Positions 50,136 through 60,434 of a stretch of DNA of 64,000 bases are shown piece after piece. A program made the position numbers and the translations under genes. The DNA lies in contig NZ_JAJOYU010000008.1 in the NCBI RefSeq assembly GCF_021290985.1, forward strand, positions 1 to 64,000, given 5' to 3'. The stretch comes from Rheinheimera soli. Lineage in GTDB: Bacteria > Pseudomonadota > Gammaproteobacteria > Enterobacterales > Alteromonadaceae. Each line of letters begins with the position of its first letter. The stretch's first letter is position 1. The notes under the pieces are model-generated. The model saw only the letters and a list, made by a program, of their open reading frames with translations. It was not told the origin of the DNA and ran no database searches.

Positions 50136-53100
50136 TCAGTGACGAGGCCGATACATCAGATAATAAGCTGCAGGGATCACAAACATCGACAGAAGCGGCG
50201 CAGAAATCATTCCGCCGACCATAGGTGCAGCAATCCGCTGCATGATCTCGCTACCGGCGCCTGCTCCCCATAAGATGGGTAAAAGACCGGCCAGGATCAC
50301 AGCAACTGTCATGGCTTTGGGCCGCACGCGTAACACTGCGCCTTCACGAATGGCATCCAGCAAATCAGCTTCACTGCTCTGATGTTGATCGGTTCGTGCC
50401 TGCCATGCTTGTTTGAGGTAAAGCAGCATGATCACACCGAATTCGGCAGCCACACCGGCGAGGGCGATAAAACCCACTACGCCAGCAACAGAAAGATTGT
50501 GACCGAGACCAAACAACAACCAGATCCCGCCGACCAGTGCAAAAGGCAAGGTTGCCATCAATAGCAAAGCCTCGGCAAAGTGCTTAAAGGTCAGGTAAAG
50601 CAGGATAAAAATGATCAGCAAAGTAAACGGCACAACCAGTTTTAGCTTCTCTGTGGCTCGTTCAAGAAATTCAAATTGTCCTGACCACGAAACTGAATAA
50701 CCGGGTGGTAATTTGACCTGCTCAGCGACGGCTTGTTGCATCTCCCGCACCGCGGTGCCCAGATCCCGACCACGCAGGTCCACATACACAAAGCCCGCCA
50801 AACGTGCGTTTTCACTGCGCAACATCGGTGGACCGTCTTCTATACGAATGTTAGCGACATCACTAAGTATCAACTGCTGCCCTCTGGGTGTAACAATAGG
50901 CAAACTGCGTAACAGTGCTAGTGAATCGCGGACCTCACGTGGGTAACGAACGTTGATGGGGTAACGCTGCAGCCCTTCAATAGTTTCGCCAATGTTCATC
51001 CCGCCCACAGCACTGGCGACAATCAACTGGACATCAGCGATATTCAGCCCATAACGAGCCGCCCGCTCGCGCTGGATATCGATATTGACATAACGTCCTC
51101 CCGTCAAACGCTCAGCAAAAGCGCTGGTTACTCCGGGAATCTGTTTAACCTTTTGCTCAATCTCTTTTGTCAGTTGATTAATCACCGAAAGATCGCTGCC
51201 CAACACCTTCACCCCTACCGGACTTTTGATACCTGTGGCCAGCATATCGATACGGTTACGAATTGGCGGGATCCAGATATTCGTCAGGCCGGGCACCCGC
51301 ACTGTTCTGTCCAGTTCTTCAATGATCTTTTCCGCCGTCATCCCTGAACGCCATTCGCTTTTGGGCTTAAACTGAATGGTGGTCTCAAACATCTCTAATG
51401 GTGCTGGATCCGTTGCAGTATCTGCTCTGCCCGCTTTTCCGTATACACTGGCAACTTCGGGTACCGCTTTGATCAGACGATCGGTTTGCTGCAGTAACTG
51501 CGCAGCTTTACTGGCCGACAGGCCCGGCAGTGCCGTTGGCATATACAGCACATCACCTTCGTCAAGAGGCGGCATAAATTCAGTGCCAAGATGTTGCAAT
51601 GGCCATAAACTGGCCACAAAAATGACAAAGGAAAATACAATGGTGGTCCAGGGAAAACGCAAGACGATATTTAGTAAAGGCCGGTAAGCAGCGCTTAACC
51701 AGCGATTAAGCGGATTCTTTTGCTCATCAGGGATCCGGCCCCGGATCAGGTAGCCCATCAGTACGGGGATCAAAGTGACCGCCAGACCAGCACTGGCCGC
51801 CATCGCATAGGTTTTAGTAAAGGCCAGCGGCGAAAACAGCCGTCCTTCTTGTGCCTCCAATGTAAAAACCGGCACAAATGACAGCGTAATGATCAGCAGA
51901 GAAAAAAACAGCGCTGGACCTACCTCTGCAGCTGCATCGGCGATCACCCGCCAACGAGTTTCACCATGCAACAACTCCTCAGGATGATCCTGATGCCATT
52001 TCTCCAGATGTTTATGAGCATTTTCAATCATAACCACAGCAGCGTCAACCATAGCGCCTATGGCAATGGCAATGCCGCCCAATGACATAATGTTGGCATT
52101 GACCCCCTGCCAATGCATCACAATAAATGCAGCCAGAATACCCAAAGGCAAAGAGACAATAGCCACCAAAGCTGATCGGAGATGGAACAGAAACAGCGCA
52201 CAAACGACTGCAACAACAGCAAACTCCTCAAGCAGTTTGAAGCTAAGATTCTCAATGGCTCTTTCAATAAGCCTCGAACGGTCATAAGTCGGCACTATTT
52301 CCACACCGGGCGGCAGACTCTTCTTCAACGCCGTCAATTTTGTTTTGACCGCCGCTATGGTTGTTAAGGCGTTCTCACCGGAGCGCATAATAATCACGCC
52401 TCCAACGGCTTCGCCCTCACCGTCCAGCTCGCCTATCCCCCTGCGCATCTCTGGCCCAATCTGAACATGGGCAACATCACCCAGCAAAACCGATACTCCG
52501 GCATCAGTAGTTCTCAGTGGAATGGCACGAAAGTCGTCCAATGTTTTCAGGTAGCCGGAGGCTCGTACCATAAACTCAGCCTCGCCCATTTCCAGTACCG
52601 ATCCACCCGATTCCTGATTAGCCCGGCGAATGGCCTCGATCACTTGCTCCACAGGAATACGATAAGCAGCAAGTTTGTCCGGGTTCAGTACCACTTGATA
52701 CTGCCGTACCATGCCGCCGATAGTCGCGACTTCAGCCACTCCGGATACTGCCTTTAATTCAAACTTGAGAAACCAGTCTTGCAAGCTGCGCAGCTGGGCC
52801 AGATCCTGCTGACCAGAGCGGTCGATTAATGCGTACTGGTAAATCCAGCCCACCCCAGTCGCATCAGGACCAAGCGCTGAGCTTGCGCCCGGAGGTAGCC
52901 GGGATTGCACCTGATTGAGGTATTCAAGTACTCGCGAACGAGCCCAATAGAGATCAGTCCCATCTTCGAACAACACATACACATAACTATCGCCAAAAAA
53001 CGAATAACCACGCACCACCCGCGCCCCAGGCACTGACAACATAGTGGTCGTCATCGGATAAGTGATCTGATTTTCAATCAGCTGAGGTGCTTGCCCTGGC

Positions 53101-53258
53101 CAACTGGTACGGACGATTACCTGAGTGTCCGACAGATCTGGCAAAGCGTCCAGCGGAGTACGAAGCAAAGAGAAGACGCCCCATGCAGCTACTAGCAAGG
53201 TGGCAAGTAAAACCAGAATGCGGTTGCTAATCGACCAGTGGATCAAGCGGGCAATCAT
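50136..53258 (-). CDS. cusA: Cu(I)/Ag(I) efflux RND pump, inner-membrane subunit
   Basis: 1040 residues, heavy-metal RND transporter very like E. coli CusA throughout. Twelve membrane helices and two large periplasmic loops. Methionines matching the CusA relay are present ([30 protein letters not shown]). Proton-relay acidic residues lie in the [19 protein letters not shown] segment. It exports monovalent copper or silver from cytoplasm or periplasm through CusBC. The start overlaps the cusB stop by 4 bp; last gene of the operon. Confidence 0.93.
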   Translation of the reverse strand: MIARLIHWSISNRILVLLATLLVAAWGVFSLLRTPLDALPDLSDTQVIVRTSWPGQAPQLIENQITYPMTTTMLSVPGARVVRGYSFFGDSYVYVLFEDGTDLYWARSRVLEYLNQVQSRLPPGASSALGPDATGVGWIYQYALIDRSGQQDLAQLRSLQDWFLKFELKAVSGVAEVATIGGMVRQYQVVLNPDKLAAYRIPVEQVIEAIRRANQESGGSVLEMGEAEFMVRASGYLKTLDDFRAIPLRTTDAGVSVLLGDVAHVQIGPEMRRGIGELDGEGEAVGGVIIMRSGENALTTIAAVKTKLTALKKSLPPGVEIVPTYDRSRLIERAIENLSFKLLEEFAVVAVVCALFLFHLRSALVAIVSLPLGILAAFIVMHWQGVNANIMSLGGIAIAIGAMVDAAVVMIENAHKHLEKWHQDHPEELLHGETRWRVIADAAAEVGPALFFSLLIITLSFVPVFTLEAQEGRLFSPLAFTKTYAMAASAGLAVTLIPVLMGYLIRGRIPDEQKNPLNRWLSAAYRPLLNIVLRFPWTTIVFSFVIFVASLWPLQHLGTEFMPPLDEGDVLYMPTALPGLSASKAAQLLQQTDRLIKAVPEVASVYGKAGRADTATDPAPLEMFETTIQFKPKSEWRSGMTAEKIIEELDRTVRVPGLTNIWIPPIRNRIDMLATGIKSPVGVKVLGSDLSVINQLTKEIEQKVKQIPGVTSAFAERLTGGRYVNIDIQRERAARYGLNIADVQLIVASAVGGMNIGETIEGLQRYPINVRYPREVRDSLALLRSLPIVTPRGQQLILSDVANIRIEDGPPMLRSENARLAGFVYVDLRGRDLGTAVREMQQAVAEQVKLPPGYSVSWSGQFEFLERATEKLKLVVPFTLLIIFILLYLTFKHFAEALLLMATLPFALVGGIWLLFGLGHNLSVAGVVGFIALAGVAAEFGVIMLLYLKQAWQARTDQHQSSEADLLDAIREGAVLRVRPKAMTVAVILAGLLPILWGAGAGSEIMQRIAAPMVGGMISAPLLSMFVIPAAYYLMYRPRH

Positions 53259-54874
53259 TGCTCACCTCCGTTTGCCTTGTTGTGTTCTGGTTGCCATTGG
53301 ATAATCAGTGGCGCTTCGTCCTCCGGCAGGAGAAACTCAATTTGTATCGTGCTACCCACCTCAGGTTTGATGGATGAGTGATCAGGAGCCAACCTGAAAT
53401 CCATCGTCATGCCAGGCCATTTTAATGCCGGTATTTCCGGATGCGTCAGCGTAAGGGTTTCATCGGCTACTGCTTCCACTAATGCAGATGTGTGGTAGCT
53501 TTGAGCCTCTGGTTTTACTGAACCTTGTTTCTTGTCTAAAGACCAACGGCCTTCAACACCTTTTAAGTTGGCTTCAGAGTCGATAAGGAATTGTCCGGAA
53601 AGCACAATTTTTTGCCCTTGCTTTAATCCTGACAAAATTTCAGTCTGACCATTTTGCTCGTGACCAATACGCACTTCGAACGGACGAAAGGCTTCATTTT
53701 CAACCCCAATAACAAGGGTTCGTTGACCGGTACGTACCAGCGCCTCTGACGGAACGACCAACGCAGTGCGGGCTGGTCCGCCGCTGAGCTTCATCTGCAC
53801 AAACATGCCTGGCGCTAACAATTCGTGCGGGTTATCGAGCACCATCCGGGCTTTACGTGTGCGAGTCGTTGGATTAATCTCAGGCAATAAGGCTTGCACC
53901 TGACCACGGAACACTTCTGCTGGTAACGCAGCAGTTTGTGCCTCAACTTCTGAGCCAACCCTCACCTGAGCGGTCAGACTTTCCGGTATTTCAGCCTCAA
54001 CCCACAGACTCGAAAGACTGTTGATGCGCATAAGCGGCGTCCCCATAGTTACTGTGGCTCCGTCACGAACCATCAATTCCGTGATAACGCCACTGGCCGG
54101 AGCGCTGAGCGTGATACGGGCATGAACCTGCCTTGTGCTTTTTACCTGGCTGATCTGAGTTTCGGTCATACCCGCCTGACGCATGCGCTGCAGGGCAGCT
54201 TGAGTAAGCCTCTCCAGCCCCTCTGTTTTCAAACCCAGAGTGGTCAGGTAATCTTGCTGCGCTGCTACCCAGTCCGGTACATAGAGCTCCAGCAATGACT
54301 GTCCCTTACTAACCGGATCTAATGCTGTGCGGACATGTAGCTTCTCCACAAAACCAGTTGCGCGAGCCTGCACCATAAATTGGCTACGGTCATTCCACGC
54401 CACTGTACCCACAGCTGATAGTTCAGGAGTCCATTGAGCCTGCATCACTTCACCTGTCCGCACGCCCAGATTCTGCTGAATACGCGAACTGACGGAGACT
54501 GTACTGTTGTCTGAGCTTTCGGCTCCGGCGTAGGTCGGCACTAACATCATATCCATAAAGGGAGATTTTCCCGGCGCCTCAAACTTGTTCCCCGGAACCA
54601 TAGGATCGTGGTAATAGAGAATTTTTCGCTCTGTAACGGGATCTATATCTCCGGCCTTTAGGCCTGCTTCAATATGGCGCTTCGAAGCCACCTCTCCTTC
54701 AGAAATCCCCCAGCTTGAGGGGTCAACGACTTGAGTTGTTCTTTTAGTTTCTGCAGACCCGGCACTTAATGCATGTGCCTCTCCATTGCTGAAACCTAAT
54801 TGATAGAAACTTAATCCCCCAGCCATGAGTCCGGCTGTCACAAGACCTATGAGCAGGATAGTTTTGCTATTCAT
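53255..54874 (-). CDS. cusB: Cu/Ag efflux periplasmic adaptor with fused CusF domain
   Basis: 539 residues. Membrane anchor/signal at the N-terminus, then a heavy-metal-binding segment (YYHDPMVPG ... [13 protein letters not shown], about 85-115), the HlyD-like hairpin, lipoyl and beta-barrel domains. A C-terminal CusF domain (about 455-535) has the Cu(I)-binding Trp and Met residues in [11 protein letters not shown]. coli keeps CusF as a separate gene; here chaperone and adaptor are fused. Overlaps of 4 bp with both neighbours. Confidence 0.92.
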   Translation of the reverse strand: MNSKTILLIGLVTAGLMAGGLSFYQLGFSNGEAHALSAGSAETKRTTQVVDPSSWGISEGEVASKRHIEAGLKAGDIDPVTERKILYYHDPMVPGNKFEAPGKSPFMDMMLVPTYAGAESSDNSTVSVSSRIQQNLGVRTGEVMQAQWTPELSAVGTVAWNDRSQFMVQARATGFVEKLHVRTALDPVSKGQSLLELYVPDWVAAQQDYLTTLGLKTEGLERLTQAALQRMRQAGMTETQISQVKSTRQVHARITLSAPASGVITELMVRDGATVTMGTPLMRINSLSSLWVEAEIPESLTAQVRVGSEVEAQTAALPAEVFRGQVQALLPEINPTTRTRKARMVLDNPHELLAPGMFVQMKLSGGPARTALVVPSEALVRTGQRTLVIGVENEAFRPFEVRIGHEQNGQTEILSGLKQGQKIVLSGQFLIDSEANLKGVEGRWSLDKKQGSVKPEAQSYHTSALVEAVADETLTLTHPEIPALKWPGMTMDFRLAPDHSSIKPEVGSTIQIEFLLPEDEAPLIIQWQPEHNKANGGEQ

Positions 54875-56247
54875 GGCAAAGTCTCCTCAGCTGAGTGATT
54901 AGACGGATGGTATGAGTTGGCTGGTCTGCTGGGGTCGCGGGGAATAAGAAATTCCAGTTCAGCCCACCAGGCAGCCGTCTGTTTTTCAAGACCTAGCTTG
55001 TCCAGCTGGGTGTCGATCAGCATTCGCTTAGCTTCAAGTACTTCTGCCAAAGATGCTTTGCCGCCACGAAATGCAGCAATTAAAGCGTCAACGCGCTGGG
55101 TTGCCAACGGGATCAACCTCGTGTTGTAGTTCTCCAGGCGGGTCAGGTTGCTGCGCCAGTTGACAAAGAGTCTTTGAGTCTCAAAAAGGTGCTCACGCCG
55201 CAATTCTTCGCGCTCAAAACGCAGCTGTTCAACTTGCGCAAGTCTGGCTGCAACTTCTCTGTCCTGCTTATTCGCCCGATCCCACTGCAGAGGGATGGAC
55301 ACGCCAAGCGATACCATATCGCCAAACTGACTGCCTCTCTTGCTGTACATAAAAGACCAGCTCCAATCAGCATCTTTTTCCAGCTCAGCCAGGTCGACAT
55401 CCGCCAGCGCAATACGCTCACGGGCATTCAGCACGGCGACATCCGGATGCAAATCAATGTCATCTGCTAACTGGTGTGCAACAAGACGAGTACTGTCAAT
55501 GCGGGGCGGAGCTGCAAGTGGGTTTGAGGCCGCGTCACCAATCCAACGTTGCAAAAGTGCCTCAATGGTGCTGAGTTCCGCCCTCGCCTCCAGCATTCGG
55601 TTCTCGATTTGTGCCACTACAGAATGCGCAGTCAGGACATCTGCCTGACTATGACGACCGGCACTATAGGAGGATTCGATAGCCTCACTCACCCCTTTGG
55701 CTTCATCACGCTGACGTTGCAACAGTTCGAGCATTTGCTCTTGGTAATAGCGATCGAACCAGGCCTTGGCTGTTTGGGTGAGTAGCCATGCTTTAAGTAA
55801 TGATTGCTCAGAGGAAGTCACCTCAGCTTCGCGTTCATAACGAACACTGCGCGCCTGACGTTTATCAGCTGCTGTAAACGTCTGCATCAGGCTGACTGAA
55901 CGCATGGTCATAAAATCCTCAGTCAGACCGTAGCGCATGGCTCCTTCGACAGGCAGATTGTCTACAGACAAACGCAGCAGAGGATCAGGCAGGCGAGATG
56001 CGGAAACTGCCATCTCACGCGCAGCTCGTTTTACTGAATCCTGAGCCTGAAGTGTTGCAGAACGGCTTTCAGCAAGCTCCAAAGCAGCTTGCAGAGTCAG
56101 TGCTGTTGAAGATGATTGCGCTGCTGCAACATTGGCAAAACAAAGCAACAAACAAGCACTGATAACGAAGTTGTTTGAGCAGAGCCTATGGTGGCGAATT
56201 GGAGATAACAGAGACCCCCTGACGCCCAATGTAAAAATTGAATGCAT
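54871..56247 (-). CDS. cusC: TolC-family outer-membrane efflux protein
   Basis: 458 residues. Signal sequence with its hydrophobic part unusually far in (about 28-43, ending NVAAAQS), so the true start may be later than the ATG at 56247. Two OEP repeats of coiled-coil helices and strands follow (LTLQAALELAESRSATL; DLHPDVAVLNARE). Outer-membrane channel of the CusCBA pump. Confidence 0.87.
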   Translation of the reverse strand: MHSIFTLGVRGSLLSPIRHHRLCSNNFVISACLLLCFANVAAAQSSSTALTLQAALELAESRSATLQAQDSVKRAAREMAVSASRLPDPLLRLSVDNLPVEGAMRYGLTEDFMTMRSVSLMQTFTAADKRQARSVRYEREAEVTSSEQSLLKAWLLTQTAKAWFDRYYQEQMLELLQRQRDEAKGVSEAIESSYSAGRHSQADVLTAHSVVAQIENRMLEARAELSTIEALLQRWIGDAASNPLAAPPRIDSTRLVAHQLADDIDLHPDVAVLNARERIALADVDLAELEKDADWSWSFMYSKRGSQFGDMVSLGVSIPLQWDRANKQDREVAARLAQVEQLRFEREELRREHLFETQRLFVNWRSNLTRLENYNTRLIPLATQRVDALIAAFRGGKASLAEVLEAKRMLIDTQLDKLGLEKQTAAWWAELEFLIPRDPSRPANSYHPSNHSAEETLP

Positions 56248-56346
56248 TTACGTAATTCCATCAATGATCTTCGCCCAGGCTCTGCGAGCCCGGTTAAAAA
56301 GCTGTTGCCTGTATTGGTCAACAACCACATTCCTGGTTAGATGGGA

Positions 56347-56700
56347 TTACTGAATAGAAGGAGGCCGCCAATGACTGGATGGATTACGACTGGCTGTCAT
56401 GTTTGTTTTAGCTGATAGAGAGTCAGGGAGCTTCAAAGCTAAAGGATAATCGTAAGATGCAAATAAAATGCAAGCAGTTGCAGTGCTACAGGAGGTATCG
56501 GCTTTACAGAGCTTGCCGGTCATAGCAATTGTTTTGGCATCCTGACAGCAATCCGCAACGGGGGCTGTCATTTCATCGTTTTCAACGGACGATTCACTGA
56601 CATTTTTCATCATTGGGCAAGGTTCTGCAGGCGTAAAGGGGGCCGCGAAGCCTTGGCAGGCCACGAAAAGGCAAAGCATGAAGGTGAATATGGTGCGCAT
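56347..56700 (-). CDS. small secreted Cys/Met-rich protein heading the cus operon
   Basis: 117 residues. Clear signal peptide (MRTIFTFMLCLFVACQGFAA), then a mature part with CPMM, DCCQDA, LCKADTSCSTATAC, a clustering of Cys and Met suited to copper binding. It ends in a basic, Trp/Pro-containing tail (SSHWRPPS). I choose the ATG at 56700 because the signal peptide starts there; 51 more in-frame codons upstream look non-coding. No named family recognised with confidence; a periplasmic metal buffer or CopL-like sensor is inference. 99 bp before cusC on the same strand. Confidence 0.65.
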   Translation of the reverse strand: MRTIFTFMLCLFVACQGFAAPFTPAEPCPMMKNVSESSVENDEMTAPVADCCQDAKTIAMTGKLCKADTSCSTATACILFASYDYPLALKLPDSLSAKTNMTASRNPSSHWRPPSIQ

Positions 56701-57073
56701 TTGATTACTGTAGCAAATACAGAATTTCAATGAAAGTTTCGCATGACTTACTTTAGGAGTCTTTGAACACCTAAATCCGTTTCCGCAACGACTTTGACCT
56801 CGAACATTTAGACTTGCAAACAACATAAGAAGTCTTACGAGGCTTATTAACACTGGAATACTTCAATTTTCTACCCGTATCGGATAAGCGAGCGTTTACC
56901 GAAGATTAAGACATTCAGCTACCTATTTTGCACCTAAAACTACCACTTGGCGGCATCACTTTTTTTATTTATTTTTATTATTCTTGGCGTTAAAGCGAGG
57001 TCTGCAAAAACGATTCATTTTGAAAGAGAAATGAAGCCTCACTTACCAAACCAATGCTGACTGTGAGGCAAAC
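56701..57073. promoter_or_regulatory. divergent control region of the cus operon and TetR gene
   Basis: 373 bp between the divergent starts, AT-rich with poly-T/A tracts near 56970. The only inverted repeat I note is AGACTT-N14-AAGTCT (56810-56835), short and of uncertain meaning. No CusR-type box was recognised. Promoters in both directions must lie here, but I cannot place them reliably. Confidence 0.4.
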
Positions 57074-57661
57074 ATGAAACATGTACTCATATCCGCAGTA
57101 TCAAGCTGCGGTAGCTTGCACGATCAGCTTCTGCGCGCAACTGCCTCAGCGCTGGTTGATAAACCTCTCGCCTCACTGCAGGAACTGGCTAAGTCTATTG
57201 ATGTTAGCGAAGCCATTTTGCGTGGTTTTTGTTCAGACAGGGATAATCTAATTGAGCTGCTGTATAGCAGATCTTTAGGGCAGCTCCATATGGCAATTGA
57301 AGTAGCACATCTGGATTCTGGAGTAATACAAGAATCTTTTAAATCTCTCACTGAGGGTTTATTGAGATATAAAGAGCTCCTTATTTTTCTGACACATAGA
57401 TTCGAACTAGATGAAGTGTCTAGCCCCCGAAAAGCTTCCTGGCAAGATTTTCAAACTAAAATTGATCGTTTTTTTCTGAGAGGCAAATTCGAAGGTTCGT
57501 TCCGCAACGACGTAAGTGCAGCCGCCATGAGTGATGTATTTATCGGTATGTTGCTGGCTTTAATAAATTCAGCACGAGTCGGTCGGATAGCAGAATCCGA
57601 AATACTCTGTAGTATGGAAACCATGTTTTTAAAAGGTGTTAATTCAGACTGTAAAGCCTAA
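57074..57661 (+). CDS. TetR/AcrR-like transcriptional regulator
   Basis: 195 residues. N-terminal helix-turn-helix typical of TetR (ASLQELAKSIDVSEAILRGF, about 35-54, then DRDNLIELLY) and a helical ligand-binding C-terminus. GAGG precedes the ATG. It is divergent from the Cys-rich gene and cusCBA, so control of copper efflux is plausible, though TetR proteins are not the usual Cus regulators (CusRS or CueR). The ligand is unknown. Confidence 0.75.
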   Translation: MKHVLISAVSSCGSLHDQLLRATASALVDKPLASLQELAKSIDVSEAILRGFCSDRDNLIELLYSRSLGQLHMAIEVAHLDSGVIQESFKSLTEGLLRYKELLIFLTHRFELDEVSSPRKASWQDFQTKIDRFFLRGKFEGSFRNDVSAAAMSDVFIGMLLALINSARVGRIAESEILCSMETMFLKGVNSDCKA

Positions 57662-57674
57662 TAACCCAGCTGTC

Positions 57675-58124
57675 TCATTTACCATTAAAGAAAGCTGTTA
57701 TCTGACAGAGCACCAGAAGTACGAGTATTGGGGAATAAAATCGTCTTATTGCGGGTGCCGCCAAATTGTCTAGTTGCAGAATTTTGACCCTGGACATGGC
57801 ACTACTTAGCTCATTGGCAACATCTTTGAGCTCCCACTCATCAGGAGTTGCTCTGGATTTCTGGTACTGCTTAAGTATCACTCTCAGTGCAACATAGTAA
57901 CCATCCATTAAAGCGCTTAAAAAAACAGGCAGGACTGCAACAAAAGTATAAGTTAGTTGATTGTTGTAAACTGCACCGAGCAAAATCGCAGCTACGACAG
58001 TAACGCACCAGGCTCGGTAATTTTCGCTATTGCTTGCAACACTCTGCTCCATACTCTGAATAATATCCTCATACCTTGATAATATAGAGTCATCTGAATT
58101 TTTGTGCCGGGGTGTAGTCTTCAT
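57675..58124 (-). CDS. small membrane protein of unknown function
   Basis: 149 residues. A charged N-terminal region (1-38) precedes two adjacent membrane helices (about 41-59 and 62-80). A cytoplasmic helical segment follows, then a third helix at the C-terminus (about 128-145). I do not recognise the family; the two-helix plus coiled arrangement vaguely recalls SLATT-type proteins, but no motif confirms it. It is convergent with the TetR gene (13 bp apart). Confidence 0.6.
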   Translation of the reverse strand: MKTTPRHKNSDDSILSRYEDIIQSMEQSVASNSENYRAWCVTVVAAILLGAVYNNQLTYTFVAVLPVFLSALMDGYYVALRVILKQYQKSRATPDEWELKDVANELSSAMSRVKILQLDNLAAPAIRRFYSPILVLLVLCQITAFFNGK

Positions 58125-58296
58125 TATCGATTTCCCAAACTCTCTTTTGGTTGCTCAATTTACCGTAAAAGAGTGAAAGCCAAAGAAAAGCGGACAACAT
58201 TAACATTCTGAAGAGAAAAAATATCTTACCCAATGGGGTTATACCTCCAAAAGGTAAGCATTAAGTCATATAAGACAAAGAGTTCAACAACTAGAA

Positions 58297-59145
58297 CTAT
58301 TCACCAATCTGTTTGCATAACTGTAGTAAACAATTTAACAATGGACTGCTGCTTAAGCGTGGGCTCGCTAACCCCAACTCCCTGGGGAGAGTCAGCTCAT
58401 TAAAGCTTTTCAAAACAATATCAGTACGCTGAGTAAATGCGTCAAAGTTAGGAACGAGAGCAGCTCCAACTCCGGCTGTTACCAATCCAACCGCATACTC
58501 TATGGTATGAATATCTGCACGAATGTCAGGCTTGATACCTTGCCTCAACAATTGCGGATATAAAACAGACCAGGCTTCGCAGGGGGTGCGTTTAATCATG
58601 GGTAAATTGTGGAAATCACTTAATGTTAACTGAGGCTTTAACATTAAAGGATGTTGGGCTGGCAGTGCTAATTGATATAGATCTTTCCAAAGCGGTGTAA
58701 AATCCTCCCCAGCACGCAAATGTTTAATGTTGATAATTCTAGCATCACAGGGATCATCAGGTTCTACAAGAACCAATTCCAGTTGTACTGAAAGATTCGC
58801 TGCCTGCTGTTGAAAATCCTTTAACAGCTGGCTCATTCGTTCAACTCCAAGCGCCTTTACCAATCCCAATTTGAACTGCACCCTTTCTGGCGCAGGTGAA
58901 AATGTATTTTGTACGGCTTGTAGTTGATTTAATAAATTACAGGCATGCCCATAAAGACGCTCAGCGTCCTCTGAAGCAACTACTCCTTTAGGAATACGCC
59001 TGAATAAACAAACCTGCAGTTGAGTTTCAAGTTGAATCATTGCGGCAGACAAAGTGGGTTGGCTAATACCCAGCCGTCGCGCGCCAGCGCTGACAGAGCC
59101 TGACTCATAAACCGCAATAAAATAATTTAATTGTCTAAAGTCCAT
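58297..59145 (-). CDS. LysR-type transcriptional regulator
   Basis: 282 residues. N-terminal winged helix-turn-helix (about 1-60: LNYFIAVYESGSVSAGARRL, then ISQPTLSAAMIQLE) and a C-terminal periplasmic-binding-like effector domain. It is divergent from the glutaryl-CoA dehydrogenase gene with 100 bp between starts, the classical arrangement for a LysR controlling its neighbour. The shared region contains a repeated GATAC (GATACCAAAGGATAC near 59160). The inducer is unknown; the 58125-58296 gap shows nothing notable. Confidence 0.87.
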   Translation of the reverse strand: MDFRQLNYFIAVYESGSVSAGARRLGISQPTLSAAMIQLETQLQVCLFRRIPKGVVASEDAERLYGHACNLLNQLQAVQNTFSPAPERVQFKLGLVKALGVERMSQLLKDFQQQAANLSVQLELVLVEPDDPCDARIINIKHLRAGEDFTPLWKDLYQLALPAQHPLMLKPQLTLSDFHNLPMIKRTPCEAWSVLYPQLLRQGIKPDIRADIHTIEYAVGLVTAGVGAALVPNFDAFTQRTDIVLKSFNELTLPRELGLASPRLSSSPLLNCLLQLCKQIGE

Positions 59146-59245
59146 AGATAAAAGCTATTGATACCAAAGGATACATCTAATTTAACTTTACATGGTCTCA
59201 AGCTAAGCTCCCAGCACTTTTTGTGTTTTCTATCTGGAGTCTAAG

Positions 59246-60421
59246 ATGCGTGCAGCTTTTGATTGGCAAGACCCATTTTTATTAAAACAATTACTGTCTG
59301 AAGACGAGAGAATGATCTGTGATATGACGCATAGTTTTTGTCAGGATCGATTACAACCTCGAATTCTGGAGGCCAACCGTAAAGAATATTTTGATCGGGA
59401 AATCATGAACGAACTGGGTGAGTTAGGCCTGTTAGGCCCAACCTTACCAGAGCGTTATGGTTGCGCTGGCGTCAATCATGTTAGCTATGGCCTGATTGCT
59501 CGCGAAATAGAACGTGTGGATAGCGGCTATCGAAGTGCAATGAGTGTGCAGTCAAGTTTGGTGATGCACCCGATTTACACTTATGGTAGTGAAGCACAGA
59601 AACAGCACTACCTGCCGAAACTCGCGTCAGGCGAATGGGTTGGCTGCTTTGGATTAACAGAACCAGATTCAGGTTCAGATCCGGCGAGCATGCGCACAGT
59701 AGCCACACGCAACCAGGATGGGTTTACCATCAATGGCAATAAAATGTGGATAACAAACTCTCCTATTGCCGATGTATTTATTGTCTGGGCCAAGCTTGAG
59801 GGTGAAATTCGTGGTTTTATCCTGGAAAAAGGCATGCCAGGTCTGAGCACTCCAAAAATAGAGGGTAAGTTTTCGCTACGAGCCTCTGTGACTGGTGAAA
59901 TTGTGATGGAGGATGTTCATGTGCCTGAATCTGCGTTATTGCCTGATGTGACAGGTCTAAAAGGTCCTTTCAGTTGCTTAAACAAAGCTCGCTACGGAAT
60001 TGCCTGGGGCTCATTGGGGGCTGCAGAATTTTGTTGGCATGCCGCGCGCCAATATACTCTCGATCGCAGTCAGTTTGGCAGGCCTTTAGCCGCCAATCAA
60101 TTGATCCAGAAGAAACTGGCAGACATGCAAACGGAAATTAGTATTGGCCTGCTGGCTTGTCTGCAGGCGGGACGATTAATGGATCAAGACGCACTCGCCC
60201 CTGAAACTATTTCACTGATCAAACGAAACTCCTGTGGCAAAGCATTAGAAATAGCGCGTAACGCTCGCGATATGCATGGCGGCAATGGTATTGCAGACGA
60301 GTTTCATGTCATTCGTCATCTGATGAATTTAGAGGCAGTCAATACCTACGAGGGGACACATGACGTGCATGCGTTAATACTGGGGCGCGCGCAAACTGGC
60401 CTTGCAGCATTTGCCAACTAG
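59246..60421 (+). CDS. gcdH: glutaryl-CoA dehydrogenase
   Basis: 391 residues, flavin acyl-CoA dehydrogenase closely resembling bacterial glutaryl-CoA dehydrogenases along its whole length. FAD/substrate motifs are [14 protein letters not shown] and [13 protein letters not shown]. The Arg-Ser that bind the glutaryl carboxylate are present ([13 protein letters not shown], about 94), and the catalytic base Glu is in [11 protein letters not shown] (about 370). It would oxidise and decarboxylate glutaryl-CoA to crotonyl-CoA. GGAG precedes the ATG. It heads a three-gene + strand unit with a fused E1 and an acyltransferase, an unusual setting for gcdH. Confidence 0.85.
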   Translation: MRAAFDWQDPFLLKQLLSEDERMICDMTHSFCQDRLQPRILEANRKEYFDREIMNELGELGLLGPTLPERYGCAGVNHVSYGLIAREIERVDSGYRSAMSVQSSLVMHPIYTYGSEAQKQHYLPKLASGEWVGCFGLTEPDSGSDPASMRTVATRNQDGFTINGNKMWITNSPIADVFIVWAKLEGEIRGFILEKGMPGLSTPKIEGKFSLRASVTGEIVMEDVHVPESALLPDVTGLKGPFSCLNKARYGIAWGSLGAAEFCWHAARQYTLDRSQFGRPLAANQLIQKKLADMQTEISIGLLACLQAGRLMDQDALAPETISLIKRNSCGKALEIARNARDMHGGNGIADEFHVIRHLMNLEAVNTYEGTHDVHALILGRAQTGLAAFAN

Positions 60422-60434
60422 TTGAGGTCAGAAA

